Origin: Dryococelus australis
Lineage: Eukaryota; Arthropoda; Insecta; Phasmatodea; Phasmatidae
Assembly (NCBI GenBank): GCA_029891345.1
Contig: CM057000.1
Location: 137,748,663-137,812,662, forward strand
Length of the DNA: 64,000 nucleotides
Reading direction: 5' to 3'
Notes under the pieces: generated by a model
Seen by the model: only the letters and a program-made list of their open reading frames with translations
Databases searched by the model: none
What the model was told of the DNA's origin: nothing
Shown here: positions 34,032-45,827 of the stretch, piece after piece
How positions within the stretch are numbered: position 1 is the first letter of the stretch
How the letters are laid out: each line of letters opens with the position of its first letter
Program-made: the position numbers and the translations under genes

Positions 34032-35568
34032 TTCCAGCCTAAGGCTTATTGTTAGGAACAAAACGAGTTCTCTTATGGGAGAGCTTGTCATAGAAAAAAT
34101 TCCCAGCACTAGGTGCGACGGCGCGGCGTTTCAAATATGTCCATTTTATGCTGCTGGTTAATGGAGAGATTATATATTTTTATGTCCAGAAGTCTTTTTT
34201 TTTTTTTGGTGGAATCGTAATATATAATTTAATTTGTAACTGCTATTGAAGCTCTCCAATGGTGGTTATAACAGAAAACAGAAAATATTATCACTGTGTT
34301 TGGCATCGCGCGTCCATAAGCAAGCATTTTTTTAATGTAAAACAATTACCAATTTAAGTGCGAATAAATATACATGTCTTCATAAGAAATTAAATACATC
34401 TCACGTTATTCCTAAACGAAACTGTGTATAAAGGTCCCAAAAAATACTATTTATAAGCATTTTCTCATTTTTCTAAATTTAGATTTCGTATTTAAATTAT
34501 TTGATTGTGTAAGCGAACATTTTGCTAAACTCAGTTTTACGACAGAATATTAAACAATGCGTAGACATATTTCGTTATATTTTCACTCTAGTTTTAAGCA
34601 CAAAGTTCGTTCTTTTCTTAGTTTCCAAACTAAAAGCAGGGTGATTCACAACCTGAGTAGAGCAAACCTTAATTTGCTACTACTCGTTACTTCTCAAATG
34701 AAGACTTGTTATTTTGCACTCCTTACTTGGTTACTAGTTTAATTTTACCGGACCTTCGGGAATCGAGATAAAGTGCATCGGTCGTGAACAGGGAAATAGC
34801 TACTCGAGTTCCTTACTTTCTACTAAAAGGTTCATTAGCTTAGCAGAAAAAACCTATGCCAGGAATAAACACACACGTGCAGCCAAGACTCAAAAACTAT
34901 ACGCTTTCGGATTAATATAATAGGTTATAGAGATATGAATGTTGTTATAAATGATATTCGAAACTACAAGTGCTGTATGGGAACTGTAGTAAATTTATTA
35001 GATAATTTTAGTATACCCTATGTGTTATGTTTAACATACTGCCACACACTTGACTGCTCGAAACTAGTGGTTTTTAAAACAGGTAATAAAATTTCCACGA
35101 AAACAATATATCGGTGAGTCACCCGCGCCTATTTTCCGTGTCTATGCAACCCTCGAAAAAGTGCTGCCCATCTAACAGGCATAACGTCAATCGTAGCAGA
35201 ACTCCACGTGCGCGTTGATTCGTTGCCGTCAGTACAGCAAGCGGTGAACGGATGGCGTTATGTCAGCAATGTGTTGAGAAGTTGTCACTTTTAGAAGAAT
35301 GCACATCAGTTTATTGTATCTGAAACACAATATTGTGATGTTTACCAAATACATTGGTATAGTCCATTCAAGGTTTCTTCGGCCTTTTTTAATCAAACTT
35401 TTGAGAAATTTCCCTAAATACATCCTGTATCACAAGCGTTTTATACTTGTGTTCATAAAACTTACCTTTTTCCCCCCTGATAAATTGAAATGTTATTCAT
35501 ATTCTATGTATAAATTTTAAGGCTTTATTTGCAAATAATTTAAATAAAAACAGGACGAAAATAGTAAT
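34032..35568. other. Anonymous AT-rich DNA
   Basis: No gene or repeat recognised. Short open frames on both strands show no domain. Confidence 0.45.
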
Positions 35569-35765
35569 GTTGGTAGCGCCTAGTGAGAAATAGTCCTTAT
35601 ACAAAATACTGTTACACTTAGTGCGTACGAATGGGGTACGTTGTCCTTCTGGTGCAATTCTCCAGACTTAGTTAAGCTTAGTTTGCACGAGGCGGAGGAA
35701 TATCCTGGAAGTAGAACTTTAGCAGGGCTTCAGAAAAGGCTGAAGTAACCGTGAATGGATTATAC
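35569..35765 (-). repeat. Dispersed repeat R, partial
   Basis: On the minus strand: TTTTCTGAAGCCCTGCTAAA, GTTCTACTTCCAGGATATTC, CTTAACTAAGTCTGGAGAAT and GGACTATTTCTCACTAGGCG in the order of the 58357 copy. The part containing the AAAGTGCGAAG right end is absent. Confidence 0.6.
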
Positions 35766-35859
35766 GTGACGATTGTGTTTCTTCGTGGGACTTAAAAATA
35801 CAGTCACCGCTTACTGTATTGGCGAAAACGAATCAACGGGCAGGTGCTGTGTTGTAGCG

Positions 35860-36127
35860 GTTCTCTATTTCCGCGCTTCTGATTGGCGCAGGCTGACGAC
35901 GCCGTCGACTGTCCAGCTGACAGACGAGGCGCCGTAACAAGCACGTATAAGGCACGGGACTCGGCTACACGAGATAAACAGCAGAGGGGATGTTTTGTAG
36001 ATGGGTAGTATTGTGCGCGTGTTGCATTGATATTGAAAAATAGGCGCGGGCGTCCCATCCGGTGCCATACGTGTGGGTCTATTCCGTGTTGTTTATTTAC
36101 TCGCAATTTGTCAAAGCTAAGGTAAGT
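35860..36127 (+). promoter_or_regulatory. Candidate promoter plus first exon ending in a perfect donor
   Basis: A CpG-rich stretch carries an inverted CCAAT box (ATTGG at 35882-35886) and, about 60 bp on, a TATA-like TATAAG at 35946-35951. Expected transcription would start near 35976. At 36121|36122 lies AAG|GTAAGT, a full match to the consensus 5' splice site, so a non-coding first exon of roughly 145 bp is possible. No acceptor or coding exon downstream can be named, and a TIR element starts at 36422. The motifs are read directly. Their use as a promoter is inference. Confidence 0.35.
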
Positions 36128-36421
36128 CGCCTCCCTGAACTGCCTGTTGCCTACCACTTCTCATATCCCAGGGTTCCAAGATAACCCGAGGAGAAAGCTC
36201 GTTACTTTTCACTGCTACGTGCTCCGTAACGAGTCCGCAAGATCCTGCGCGTTATCTACCCGAGACTGCTTTGTGAATTGGTACTAGAGAAACAGCAGTT
36301 TACCGGGATTGCTACTCGTAACTTCCTTCTAATCCAATGCGGTAACGATTACTAAACTATCAAATCGTTACAGTCCGCCCTCCGGGCCAACATCTGTGGA
36401 CGCGGAGGTCGTGCCAGTTTA

Positions 36422-37281
36422 AGGCCGGAATGACGGCGACTTCGCATTACACGAAACAAACATCACACTATATTTTCACGTGTGCGTAAACCGTGATTTT
36501 CTTTCGCTGTTATGTTACGATGCTTCACGTAAGCATATAACCTTTCATACAGGATAGGCACTTCTGCTTTTCCGACTGAAAAACAAGACATTTATTGTCA
36601 TAAGGGCGTGCATATGCCTTCAAATTGATGTGGCAATGAAAGGTCGTTGAAATATTCGCGTTCGTGATTTTTAAAAACTTTAGAAACTAGGAGATCGCCA
36701 TATCCTCCGGAACGAAATGTCCTTGGAAGATGTATACGTGATTTTCGTGTACATGGGAATAAATCGTTTGTAATAAACTTTGATCTACTGAGAGAATTAA
36801 ATTGTGCTTCATGAAGCACGCTTTTCATGGTAGAATTTTTACACACATGAGAAACATAATGAATAAACTGTGGTAATTTAAATCTCCCTAAATATTTAGA
36901 AAAAAAAAAAAAAAATCGTAACTCATCTTCTGTTTCTCTTTCGCCATTTCCGGGAGAAAAATACAGTTGCGGCGAATTAATAAAAATCTGAGCATACGAC
37001 ATCGCGAAAAAAAAAAAAAAAAAAAAAAAACCCCGCAAAAAGCAGAAGTAAACCCAACATCGCCCCTACTGTGATTGGCCAGCGAGATCACGTGATGCAG
37101 AGTCATGTCTCGCGTACCATGCAGAAGTTAGATAATGATAAGCTTTTCCGTCACGTGAACGTTACGTGAAATGATCGTGATAGGTCTCCTTGAAACGCTT
37201 TAGGCAAAGAGTAGCCCACTTACATGAAAGTGTTATTTGTTACGTGTTACGTGAAACCTAAAGTCAGCGTAATCCCGGCCT
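36422..37281. mobile_element. TIR element with AGGCCGG ends, ~860 bp
   Basis: Flanked by TA on both sides (36420-36421 and 37282-37283). The ends are AGGCCGGAATGACGGCGACT and, inverted, AGGCCGGGATTACGCTGACT, followed by CAC/ACGTGAAAC-rich subterminal sequence on both arms. Two poly-A runs (36899-36915 and about 37007-37030) lie inside. A 146-codon minus-strand frame here owes its length to those A runs, which give phenylalanine stretches, and is not a gene. TA targets suggest Tc1/mariner-type mobility. Confidence 0.7.
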
Positions 37282-37283
37282 TA

Positions 37284-38075
37284 CGTTGTTGTACACATTC
37301 CGTCAACTCGGGTCACTTGGGGTCAAATGCGCTAACTCGGAATACTTGAAATTGAAAAGGAATTATATTTGTCCATGCATTAGCTTGAAGTACAATACAA
37401 CATAATCTACGATACACTAGCTGAAAACAAACTTGATGAAGCTGCATAATTCTACACCAGAGCTGCCACGTGAGTAAACAGAATTACTTTTACGGCGCCC
37501 GCAGTGTCCCAAAAACACAGTTGAAGATAGCCAAAACATCTTATAGATATTGAGATTATTTAACCATTTCGCGTCACGACTTCGGCGATAACTTATTTGG
37601 AATGCCTAATTTTTTTTTGAAGAAAACAGCATTCATTAAATTTTATAAGCACAAATATAAGGATTTCAAATGAAAATCTTTATTTCTTTTCCTCAATGCC
37701 ATAATTTTTTAAACTATAAATTCATGACAACTACAAAAGATATAATATTAAGTAAATGTAGAAAATAATCATTTACTTTTAGAATAGTGAATGCAGTTAA
37801 GGATATTCGTTCATATTTTAAAAGAAAACCTGCCTTTATAAAAGGTATCTGTTTTGTAAATTTATTATTTTTATTCTCTGATGGAATCACTCATATGTCG
37901 GCAAAAATACTGCAATCAAAAATAATACTTACAAGTTAATGAAAAGAAACAATTATAGCCGCGAATAATTGAACAAATATTCAAACCACTCCGAGAAACA
38001 TATTTTGAACAATATTGCAGTTACTAAAAACATTCCAATTTAACTTAAAAATTCGTATGTATTATACCTTGTTAG
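37284..38075. other. Anonymous AT-rich DNA
   Basis: No gene or repeat recognised. Confidence 0.45.
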
Positions 38076-38142
38076 AAGTTTAACAGGCAAAGGAGTTTTT
38101 GTGTATGTGACACACACAAAAATTACTTTTCCTGTTAAACTT
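38076..38142. repeat. Strong hairpin, 67 bp
   Basis: AAGTTTAACAGGCAAAGGAG ... TTTTTGTGT pairs with ACACACAAAAA ... TTTTCCTGTTAAACTT. The stem is about 30 bp with few mismatches and a loop of only a few bases. It could be a minimal foldback element. Secondary-structure function is untested. Confidence 0.8.
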
Positions 38143-39419
38143 TATTTGCCGATCTAATTATCTACAATTTCGTCACCAAAGTTCAATACGATATTTGAAT
38201 TATTGTCTAAATTTTTAAATGATGTATTTTTCATTTAGTACGGAATCACAAATATTGAATATATTATTAACTGCCCTGTAATACTTTTCCACGCAGGAGC
38301 ATTAAATCAACATTACAACCGAATATAAAATATCACGAGGTTTTCAAATGGCAGCCAAATGAACGTTTAATACCTCAATTGCAATCTGTATGTTTTTCCT
38401 GTTTCACTTATCGACCATTGTGGTTAAAATATGATTCATTTCCTATCACGCGATTTGGAAAATCCATGTGGAATTTTGAGATGATGGCAGGCGCGTGCCA
38501 AGACTGCAGATAATGCTGCATTTTACGTTAAAATTAACAGTGTTTAGAATGGTCTTTGTCATAGCACAAAAAAAAAAATAACGGGGATTGAATGGCTTTT
38601 TTGGCTGCTACGTATAACTATATTTTATAAGTAATAGCATTTTTGAGGCTAACCAAATCCTTTTCCGTGTGTTGACTACCACAAAAAGCTTATAAAGTGC
38701 AGCAGCTAACTTATCCCTTTGGAAACTGTCACCGGACAAGACGAATCGTGTGGAAATATCGCGCCTAGTAAACTCGCGTGAATAAGGCTATAAATGCGAA
38801 AGAGGCGCCGTGCCACCTTTCACATTGAGTTCATTTATATTTTCATAGTAGAGGCAAATTGAGTGTTTATATTGATAAGCAACAGATTATCGAAGGAGTT
38901 CCTACCTAACTGTACTTTTAGAAAACTTTAGTTCAGATCTACTTTCATGATTGGATGTTTCTAGGTGATTTATTTCTAATAGGGCTGCCTATGACCTTAA
39001 TTCTGATTAGCCTATCCAAATATCATACTGTTGTTTGACGAACGTAATTTACTTATAACCAAAATAAAACTATAAATGTGCAATTTGAATATCGCAATCT
39101 AGCCAGAGGGGAAACTTTTCGCGAGAAAATCATATGCTCCTATTTATATTTTTCAGAAGAAGACATTTAGAGGACATTGGGCTCGTGTGAAATTTGTCTT
39201 GTGTGAGCTAACGCCGCGATTTTACTGGCTGAAATGTTCTATAGTTAGTTATTTTATTAATTTTGTCGATTTTTGTAGTAAATACTACATTTATATAGGG
39301 CTAATAACTGTTTTGACTTGGGTAGTTTTTTGGTCTTCATACATTTATATTGCCATTATATATTAAGGCTTTGTAAATATTCATTACCGATTTCCCGATA
39401 TTTACAAGGTAAACCAATA
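38143..39419. other. Anonymous AT-rich DNA
   Basis: No gene or repeat recognised. A short palindrome (TTGTAAATAT ... ATATTTACAA) lies at 39371-39408. Confidence 0.45.
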
Positions 39420-39575
39420 CCATGGGCTACCGTGTGACATATATGTAATCACCAAATAACTATTCATACATTAAATAAATAAAAATATGGAAACATTTAT
39501 TTATATTTCAGAAAGTTTTTCTTATATATAGCTTGTTATTTGGCAATGACATGTATGTCACGCGGTAGCCCATGG
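39420..39575. mobile_element. Miniature TIR element, 156 bp
   Basis: The left arm CCATGGGCTACCGTGTGACA and the right arm read inverted CCATGGGCTACCGCGTGACA continue with TAYATGTNATNNCCAAATAAC, giving ~42-bp arms with few mismatches around a 70-bp AT-rich loop. A single diverged arm (TGTCACGTGGTAACCCAT) recurs near 49918. Confidence 0.75.
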
Positions 39576-40615
39576 AATTAGTTAATTATTGCATTTTTTC
39601 CATTTGTACAATTTAGTTAGTATTTGTTATAATGGCTAAAGCTAAACAGAAGAAAAATGAATTTGACATAAGATTATTAAAAAAATATAAAGTATTACTT
39701 TTTTTATTCGACGAAAATGCCATCACATATAGTGTGTACAAGTTGAAAAATGTTTGGTACAAAAATTAAATTTTTAATCTTTGGGATCCAGCACACTTAA
39801 TAATTTTAGAAAGAGCGATAAATTGTAATGTGCAAGTAATTAATATTTAAATGAGTGTGACGAAGTTAGATGATTTTAAGTGTGTGGCGAGAGTTCTTAT
39901 ATTCAATTCCAATACAGTTTCGATGTGTATATGTGTAAAAGTGTTTTGAATTTGCGGCAGAGTATAAAAATTGCTCTTATCAGTGCTGACAAATGCGCAC
40001 TGTTGCAAATACGTTACCCAGCTTCTCATGGACCAGTCAATTTTCGTAATGAAAACGGCCTTCATCTCTGTTACTCCCTGCAAGTTTTTTTTATACCGTG
40101 TGGAACCGGTGAGGCAGATATCCAACCATCTTCCCGGCAGTATTCTTCTGGCTTTCATGTAAAATTCGACCCAGCGACACGTATTCGCCAAATGTAATTC
40201 GGTATTTTGGCGTTCCTGTTAAAGATAGATAGGCCTGTTTACAACCAAGGGCTTCTTTTTTTAGCAGAAAAATACGTACTTCATTGCTATCAAGGCATTT
40301 TTTAAACATTAATGAATAGCTGGTTTCCTGGAAAGATCATAAACCTTAATAAGCAAATAAAAAATTACTGAAGAACGAATTGTTATATTTCCCTTGATAC
40401 AAAGCTTGAGAGTATAAGTTCTCCCAGTTAGGTTTCTGTTTCAATTTCATGTATACAAAATTGGCTGAAAAAAAAAAACCGAATTTCTTTAACAATTATT
40501 TCACTATACACAAATCTAACTGATTTCAAACCATGGAACAGCCTTAAGCAATGATTTTCACATTTTATAGAAAGCCTGTCGAAACGTTTACTGATGTCGT
40601 ATTTTCTACTTTCGT
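39576..40615. other. Anonymous DNA with antisense-overlapping open frames
   Basis: Plus-strand (105 codons, 39880-40197) and minus-strand (114 codons, 39847-40191) frames overlap almost completely. Neither shows a domain or motif I recognise, so I do not call either a gene. No repeat found. Confidence 0.4.
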
Positions 40616-40891
40616 TTCTAACGGGTTGGTATTATTTTCGGATACAGTAGCCTGAAAAGGCCTTTATCAGCTATGTTGGTACGGAACTCAAAAGTAGTTT
40701 TTGTGTTGCTCGCGATGTCTTGGAAGTTTGGCTGTAAATATTCCTCGTATGGATTCTAACGGGTTGGTATTATTTTCGGATACAGTAGCCTGAAAAGGCC
40801 TTTATTAGCTATGTTGGTACGGAACTCAAAAGTAGTTTTTGTGTTGCTCGCGATGTCTTGGAAGTTTGGCTGTAAATATTCCTCGTATGGA
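40616..40891. repeat. 138-bp tandem duplication, nearly identical
   Basis: The segment starting TTCTAACGGGTTGGTATTAT and ending CTCGTATGGA occurs twice head to tail with a period of 138 bp. I find one difference (TTTATCAGC versus TTTATTAGC), so the duplication is recent. The period is 46 codons. On the minus strand a frame reading NPYEEYLQPNFQDIASNTKT, TFEFRTNIANKGLFRLLYPK, then a stop, is repeated, preceded by an acceptor-like TTGTAACTGCAG. The stop inside each unit argues against a duplicated coding exon. Confidence 0.93.
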
Positions 40892-41734
40892 TTCTTTCTG
40901 CAGTTACAAGTAATACGAATATTTACAAGTAGTTTCATGTATGTACATGGATTTCAAACGTTGTGAAACCAAGTTTAAATGAAAGTAGGCCAACGTCATA
41001 CTCCCATTCTGCCAAAGGCAATTCGTAATGAACCCAGTAGCCTTGATGCACTTCAGCTAAACAAATAATATTACATTTGTCTATACGTTGAGTGAAAAAT
41101 ACTAACAGGTATGTAAATATATGAGAAATGTGGAACTAACAAAGTAATACAAATGTTATTCGATTGTACACGTTTGCTGTCAACTGTGTTCGATAAACTC
41201 TGCCACAATGTTATCATCCGTGTAGTTAACAATAGCAAAAATAATAAAACTCAGGTCAATAACCACATATTGCTAAATCAAGAGTACCGCAAAAAAAAAA
41301 AAAAAAAAAAAAAACAAATTCGATTAAAGCTGAAAAACTACGCGCCGTGCCGCAAATATTTAACCTTTTAGTACAATTATGTGTAATTATTCAATGTTCT
41401 CCCACAAACACACACGCGGTAATTTTGTAATGTCAAACAAACGAGTCATTTGCAGAAGTAGTGGAGGGATGGTCGGAATTTTGAATTTCCTGTTCGCTCG
41501 TCCCACATCGATGGTTACCATGCTGAATTTACTTTTTTTCTCTCATTTCCAAGTAATCTCTTTTCCCGGACGTACTATTTCTCAAGGAAAACTGAAATTC
41601 CGTGCCCATTACTCTCCCATAAATAATTATCTGTGTTGAATTTCTGTTCCCATTCAAGTGATATAGTCGGGATAGTGATGGTGTACTTGCACTATTCGGC
41701 GTGATCCAGTTCACAAGCGATGAGCAGGCCCATT
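40892..41734. other. Anonymous DNA
   Basis: No gene recognised. A poly-A run lies at 41290-41314. Confidence 0.45.
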
Positions 41735-42001
41735 TGTTTTTCGCGGAAAGATTTCAGCACTACTTGTACTCCGCAATACTATAGCTCGGATCCACTTTCG
41801 TGATTGGGTGATTTTAACTGCCACTCTTTGTGGATGTCTGGCCGCGAATCTCGGACACTCAGTGTAGGAGTTACCTAATTGTGATTGGCCCAGCCAGGTA
41901 AGGAACTGTCGTCCGGCAAAGATACGTGGCCAATAGCCAAAGGGAAACTGCACTTACTCGTAGCACATTGGAGTCCAGCCTTCGCTTTCGCGAAAAAACA
42001 G
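41735..42001. mobile_element. ATTCGCG-type TIR element, ~267 bp
   Basis: The ends TGTTTTTCGCGGAAAG and, inverted, TGTTTTTTCGCGAAAGCG flank a core with two ATTGG/CCAAT-type words. Its structure parallels the 12922 family, but the core is too diverged to be certain it is the same family. Confidence 0.55.
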
Positions 42002-42370
42002 GTGGCCGTAGCAATGAGTTATCGTAACGGTTAGGACGCCGCTGTAAAATGAGAAGTTTTGAAGTCATTCATAATATTCCATAACAATTTTATTTTCGGC
42101 GATGTTATTTTATTTTACTGCAATTTTAACGCCATATTGAGTTCATTGACATGGTCGTCTTTGCTTGCAATAGTATGACGTGAATTTCCAAACAGAAGGT
42201 ACATTGAAAGAAACAGTAAATCTTGCAGAGTTATTTTTTTGTGAAAAATATAACTGGTTTTATAACCATTCCTATAATAATTCTTAATTTTATTGCCGTG
42301 TTAGAACTTAAAATATTAGTAATGACGTAATATTGCCATCATAGAGGTGACGTCAATAGACATAACATGC

Positions 42371-42611
42371 TATAGGCCGTTCACGGTAAAGTGAGCACTT
42401 TTTAAGGCCCTTCCAAATTTTTCTTTTAAGCAATTTTTAATATTTAAGCCATATTTTAATATCAGCTTTGTCACGTGACTAATAAATACTTCGTATACTT
42501 TCACCACTCTCAAAAGTTAATGTCTGAGGCCCAATAAAACATATTTATTAGTGGTTACTGACTTTATGAGGGCCTTAAAAAGTGCTCACTTTATCGTGAA
42601 CAGCCGATATA
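42371..42611 (+). mobile_element. Short GTTCAC TIR element, complete
   Basis: Starts TATAGGCCGTTCACGGTAAA and ends TTTATCGTGAACAGCCGATA. The core has AATAAATACTTCGTATACTT and AAAAGTTAATGTCTGAGGCC, matching 2795. About 241 bp, TA-like ends. Confidence 0.9.
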
Positions 42612-42785
42612 AACTTATCCTGTATGTAAATTATGCATTTTATTTTAACATTACGAACTCTAACTTGTTTGATCAAAAGACGTAACACTGGAAAAGAGAG
42701 AGAATAAAACGTTGCTTTTCAACATATGGAAGAAGATGCCTGATGCCAACCAGAGGCTTGTAGAATTATACACAGGTAGAGCCCC

Positions 42786-43058
42786 GAGTATTTCGCGGAT
42801 TGAGTTGGCCGCAAGCTAGGCTGGACAGTCCTCAATACACTCGAGACATTATCCTTTGTTTATTGGTTGCTGTGAGCAAGTGAGCCCCTGTACAGGACTG
42901 TCAAACACTCACTCACACTACTGCTTCCTGCTTATTACTGGCTCGCAGTTAAATGAGGCGTGTCTAAAGAACTGTGGCCCAATCACAGCAGAAGGAGAAA
43001 AGAACAAGTGTCTGGAGTCTACCTCGCCTCCGAATGAATTCGCGAAATACTCGTGGCT
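42786..43058 (+). mobile_element. ATTCGCG TIR element
   Basis: The left end CGAGTATTTCGCGGATTGAG and the right end inverted CGAGTATTTCGCGAATTCAT. The core has TTTATTGGTTGCTG and GAGGCGTGTCTAAAGAACTG, the same order as 12922. Confidence 0.75.
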
Positions 43059-44822
43059 CTATATATAGACATGCATCCGTTTAAATTATTTACTCTACCA
43101 AGCTGACCCAAGTCATTCTGATCTTATCTCCACAACATGTTCATATTGTTTGAAGCGTGATTCAACTTAATCGACTTAAGTTTTTCACTCTTTAACACAA
43201 GGAGCGCTCTGATATTTACTCTGCTATTCTCCTTCTAATTAGCCGTATATTTGTTTGAGACATTAGTATTATCATACTTATATTTCAGTCTTAAGTTAAT
43301 ACTTTTTTATTGCTGTAATATCTTCTTAGTTACGTAGACAATAACCACTAATGAGTTCTTTCTTGTCATTTTCATAATTTGGTCAAGCGAGAGTACAATC
43401 TGTTTTAATATTATTTACTTATTTTACAGCATTTTAATCGTCTTGCGCCTAATAAGCACACATTAGATGTTAGCTATTATGGGTTCTATTAATTGCAATA
43501 ATTTTATCTAATTTCCAGAATTAGCCAGTGTAATTTTTTGTGTTATCGATTCTTATAGTGGAAGTGTTTTGTTCGGAGTAGTTCTTATGTGATTGAAGCA
43601 CGTACGAATTTCATGTTGTGCTGGATTATTGAAAGATTTTGAGCAAATTCTCTCATCGTGTCCCTCAAACTCTTCAGGGCCAATCACAACTCTCTACAGA
43701 AACCCCACATCAAACACATAAACCTAAACACAGTTTCGTCGTCTCTGAACTTCTTATGCATTTCTGTGCGCCGAAAAAAATACAGTTTCAGCTTCGAAAA
43801 AAAAAAGGATTCCTAATTTTGGTCGCATAAAAATCCTCACTTCAAATATAAAACGTGCAGTGAACACACTTCCTGCTAGAAAAAGCGTTCAAAAAATTAT
43901 TTTGTCCTCCCACAAGGGAACGCATTTTTCAAGATCCTAGTTGAACAACTTGATGGAAAATACACCGACTACTCAAGTTTGGGATCGAATGCTGTCGTTC
44001 AATTTTTCAACAGTGTCCTATCGAGATCTCCGACTTAAAGGCTCCAATTTCCTTGATTATCACGGACTTCATATCTCAATGGCGCACAGGAAGAGAGGGG
44101 CTGTGATTGTCAGCATTGCGTGTTACACACAGTGGACCAATGCCGTGTCACCTTCACAGGTGAGGTGAGCATCTGCTTCGGGCTTGGCGCTCCTTGATGT
44201 TCTTAACCCATTCTGACGAGAAGTGAACGTAGTTATTAACGATACGCACTTGAAGGTTACTTTCAGCCGGCACTGTACTCTCTGAGGATCAAAATCCGCT
44301 GACCTCCCCTGTGCGTCACTGATTCCTAAAGTGTGCCACTTGTCTAAGTTATAATCACCACAGCCGAACACACAACCTACGTCTCACTGGATGTCAACGA
44401 GACACACGTTGTGTCGGCTGTAGTAAAACCAGCAGCATAAAACTTATCTCACGCAACTCTCGAAACCATAAATTATAGTGGGACTGGAAGGAGTCAAAGT
44501 CACTGTCAAATCCAGCACAACTCCGGCGTCCTGCATTCCTGGCTCGAATGAGATATTTAACTTTCTCATGTAACGTTATCCGTGCTCATCCGAGCTCCTT
44601 TTCTCGTCGAAATGCTTACTCAGAGGGCATAGTATCAAATTGGAAGATTTCTTTCGCTGGTCCAATGATCAAGTCCTTATCCTTCTGGGCTCCATCAGCT
44701 GATTTGTTCTGTAGTGTTACGATATAGCTGAGCAACATCATCACCTGCTAAACTACCATCTCAGTTAGTCACCATTATGTACGTACATACTGTTTACTGA
44801 CTCCGAATACCCATAGATAATG
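43059..44822. other. Anonymous DNA
   Basis: No gene called. A minus-strand frame at 44123-44371 contains CGDYNLDKW, faintly like the GDFNLP motif of LINE endonucleases, but no neighbouring catalytic motif supports it. Confidence 0.4.
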
Positions 44823-45827
44823 CACTCTAAATCTGAATCAGTGAGAATTCCACTGTTTCAATCACTCAAACGTATTTGACTGATACAACAGCCACTTCAG
44901 TTAATTTAACTGATGAATCAGTGAAAAATGACATATTTCCTTCACTGATTGATACCGTGACATTTCCCGCTGATTCGTCAGTCATTTTTCCCACTGTTTT
45001 TTCAGTGGTTTATTTTTTGACTGATGGACCAGTGAAACATCTGAGCAACTTGCTCCGTCTTTAATTTTTTTTTTTTTAACTGATGTATCAGTGAAACTGC
45101 GTGTAAAAATGGTTGTCGAACATCGTTTAAAAATGGCCGCTAAACAGAGTGCATCAAATGAAGTAACAACGAATAGACCAATCAAACCAATACAAAATAC
45201 TCTATTTTACGAGGTAATATGAGCACACAGCCTTTCGTCCCGTTTTTACGTCTTTCATTTCGATTCCATGTAATCGTCACAGCGCTCTGTTTGAAGGTTT
45301 AAACTGAGTTTGGTGTTATACTATTCGGTTTAACAATCGTAACTATACTAACCAAACTAAAAACAAGAAGTATGAGCACTAAACATCAAACTACACGATT
45401 TCGCAGTGATAATAGAAAACATATATTTTCCTCTGCAAATTGTATCTTGACGTGGTTGCTCAGATTGCAAGGCAACAGCCTAGAGTCGAAGGATGTGTGA
45501 ATTCAATCCCAGCCACGTGCGAAAATTTTTTACTTGATAAAATTACGATAAATTCCACAATATAAATAGTTAACTATCGTAAATATATTTGTTTCACGTA
45601 ATTATTTGCCCATATTCAACAAAAGCAATATTCAATTCGCCAATGCAGTCAGCCGTCACTTATTCAATCGGTGAAATGGTTTCACGTAACTAATTCAATC
45701 AGTGAAGTTTTTTTCACTTAATCAATCAATTGTTTTCCACTGATTCTAAGTAGAGCCATTTTCACTCATTAAAGTAGCTGAATTTCATTGCGAATCAGTG
45801 GTTTTCTACTGATTCGAATTTAGAGTG
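44823..45827 (+). mobile_element. ~1-kb TIR element with tRNA-like core (copy 1)
   Basis: The ends are CACTCTAAATCTGAATCAGT and, inverted, CACTCTAAATTCGAATCAGT. Both 200-bp flanks are packed with ACTGATNNATCAGT-like words in both orientations, plausible transposase-binding sites by analogy with other subterminal repeats. The middle holds AATGGCCGCTAAACAG, TTTTACGTCTTTCATTTCG and CACAGCGCTCTGTTTGAAG, shared with the 60489 copy, and then a 72-bp tRNA-like segment (45449-45520). No open frame of note. Copies at 47839 and 60489 show TA targets. Here the flanking dinucleotides no longer match. Confidence 0.8.
45449..45520 (+). other. tRNA-like segment inside the TIR element
   Basis: GACGTGGTTGCTCAGATTGC ... 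GAATTCAATCCCAGCCACGTGC. The acceptor-like ends GACGTGG and CCACGTG can form six of seven pairs. A TGGTTGCTCAG-type A box and a GAATTCAATCC-type B box are correctly spaced. Length is 72 bp. The D and anticodon stems are imperfect, so a functional tRNA is unlikely. An internal RNA polymerase III promoter is possible. Confidence 0.55.

Noticed and set aside
36598-37038. 146-codon minus-strand frame
   Set aside because: Its length comes from two A runs read as phenylalanine stretches, and it lies inside a TIR element.
39847-40197. Overlapping open frames of 105 (plus) and 114 (minus) codons
   Set aside because: They overlap antisense, show no recognisable motif, and have no supporting promoter or splice signals. 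Length is within chance for the amount of sequence.
44123-44371. CGDYNLDKW motif resembling a LINE endonuclease
   Set aside because: No other endonuclease or reverse-transcriptase motif lies in frame upstream or downstream. The nine-residue match can be chance.
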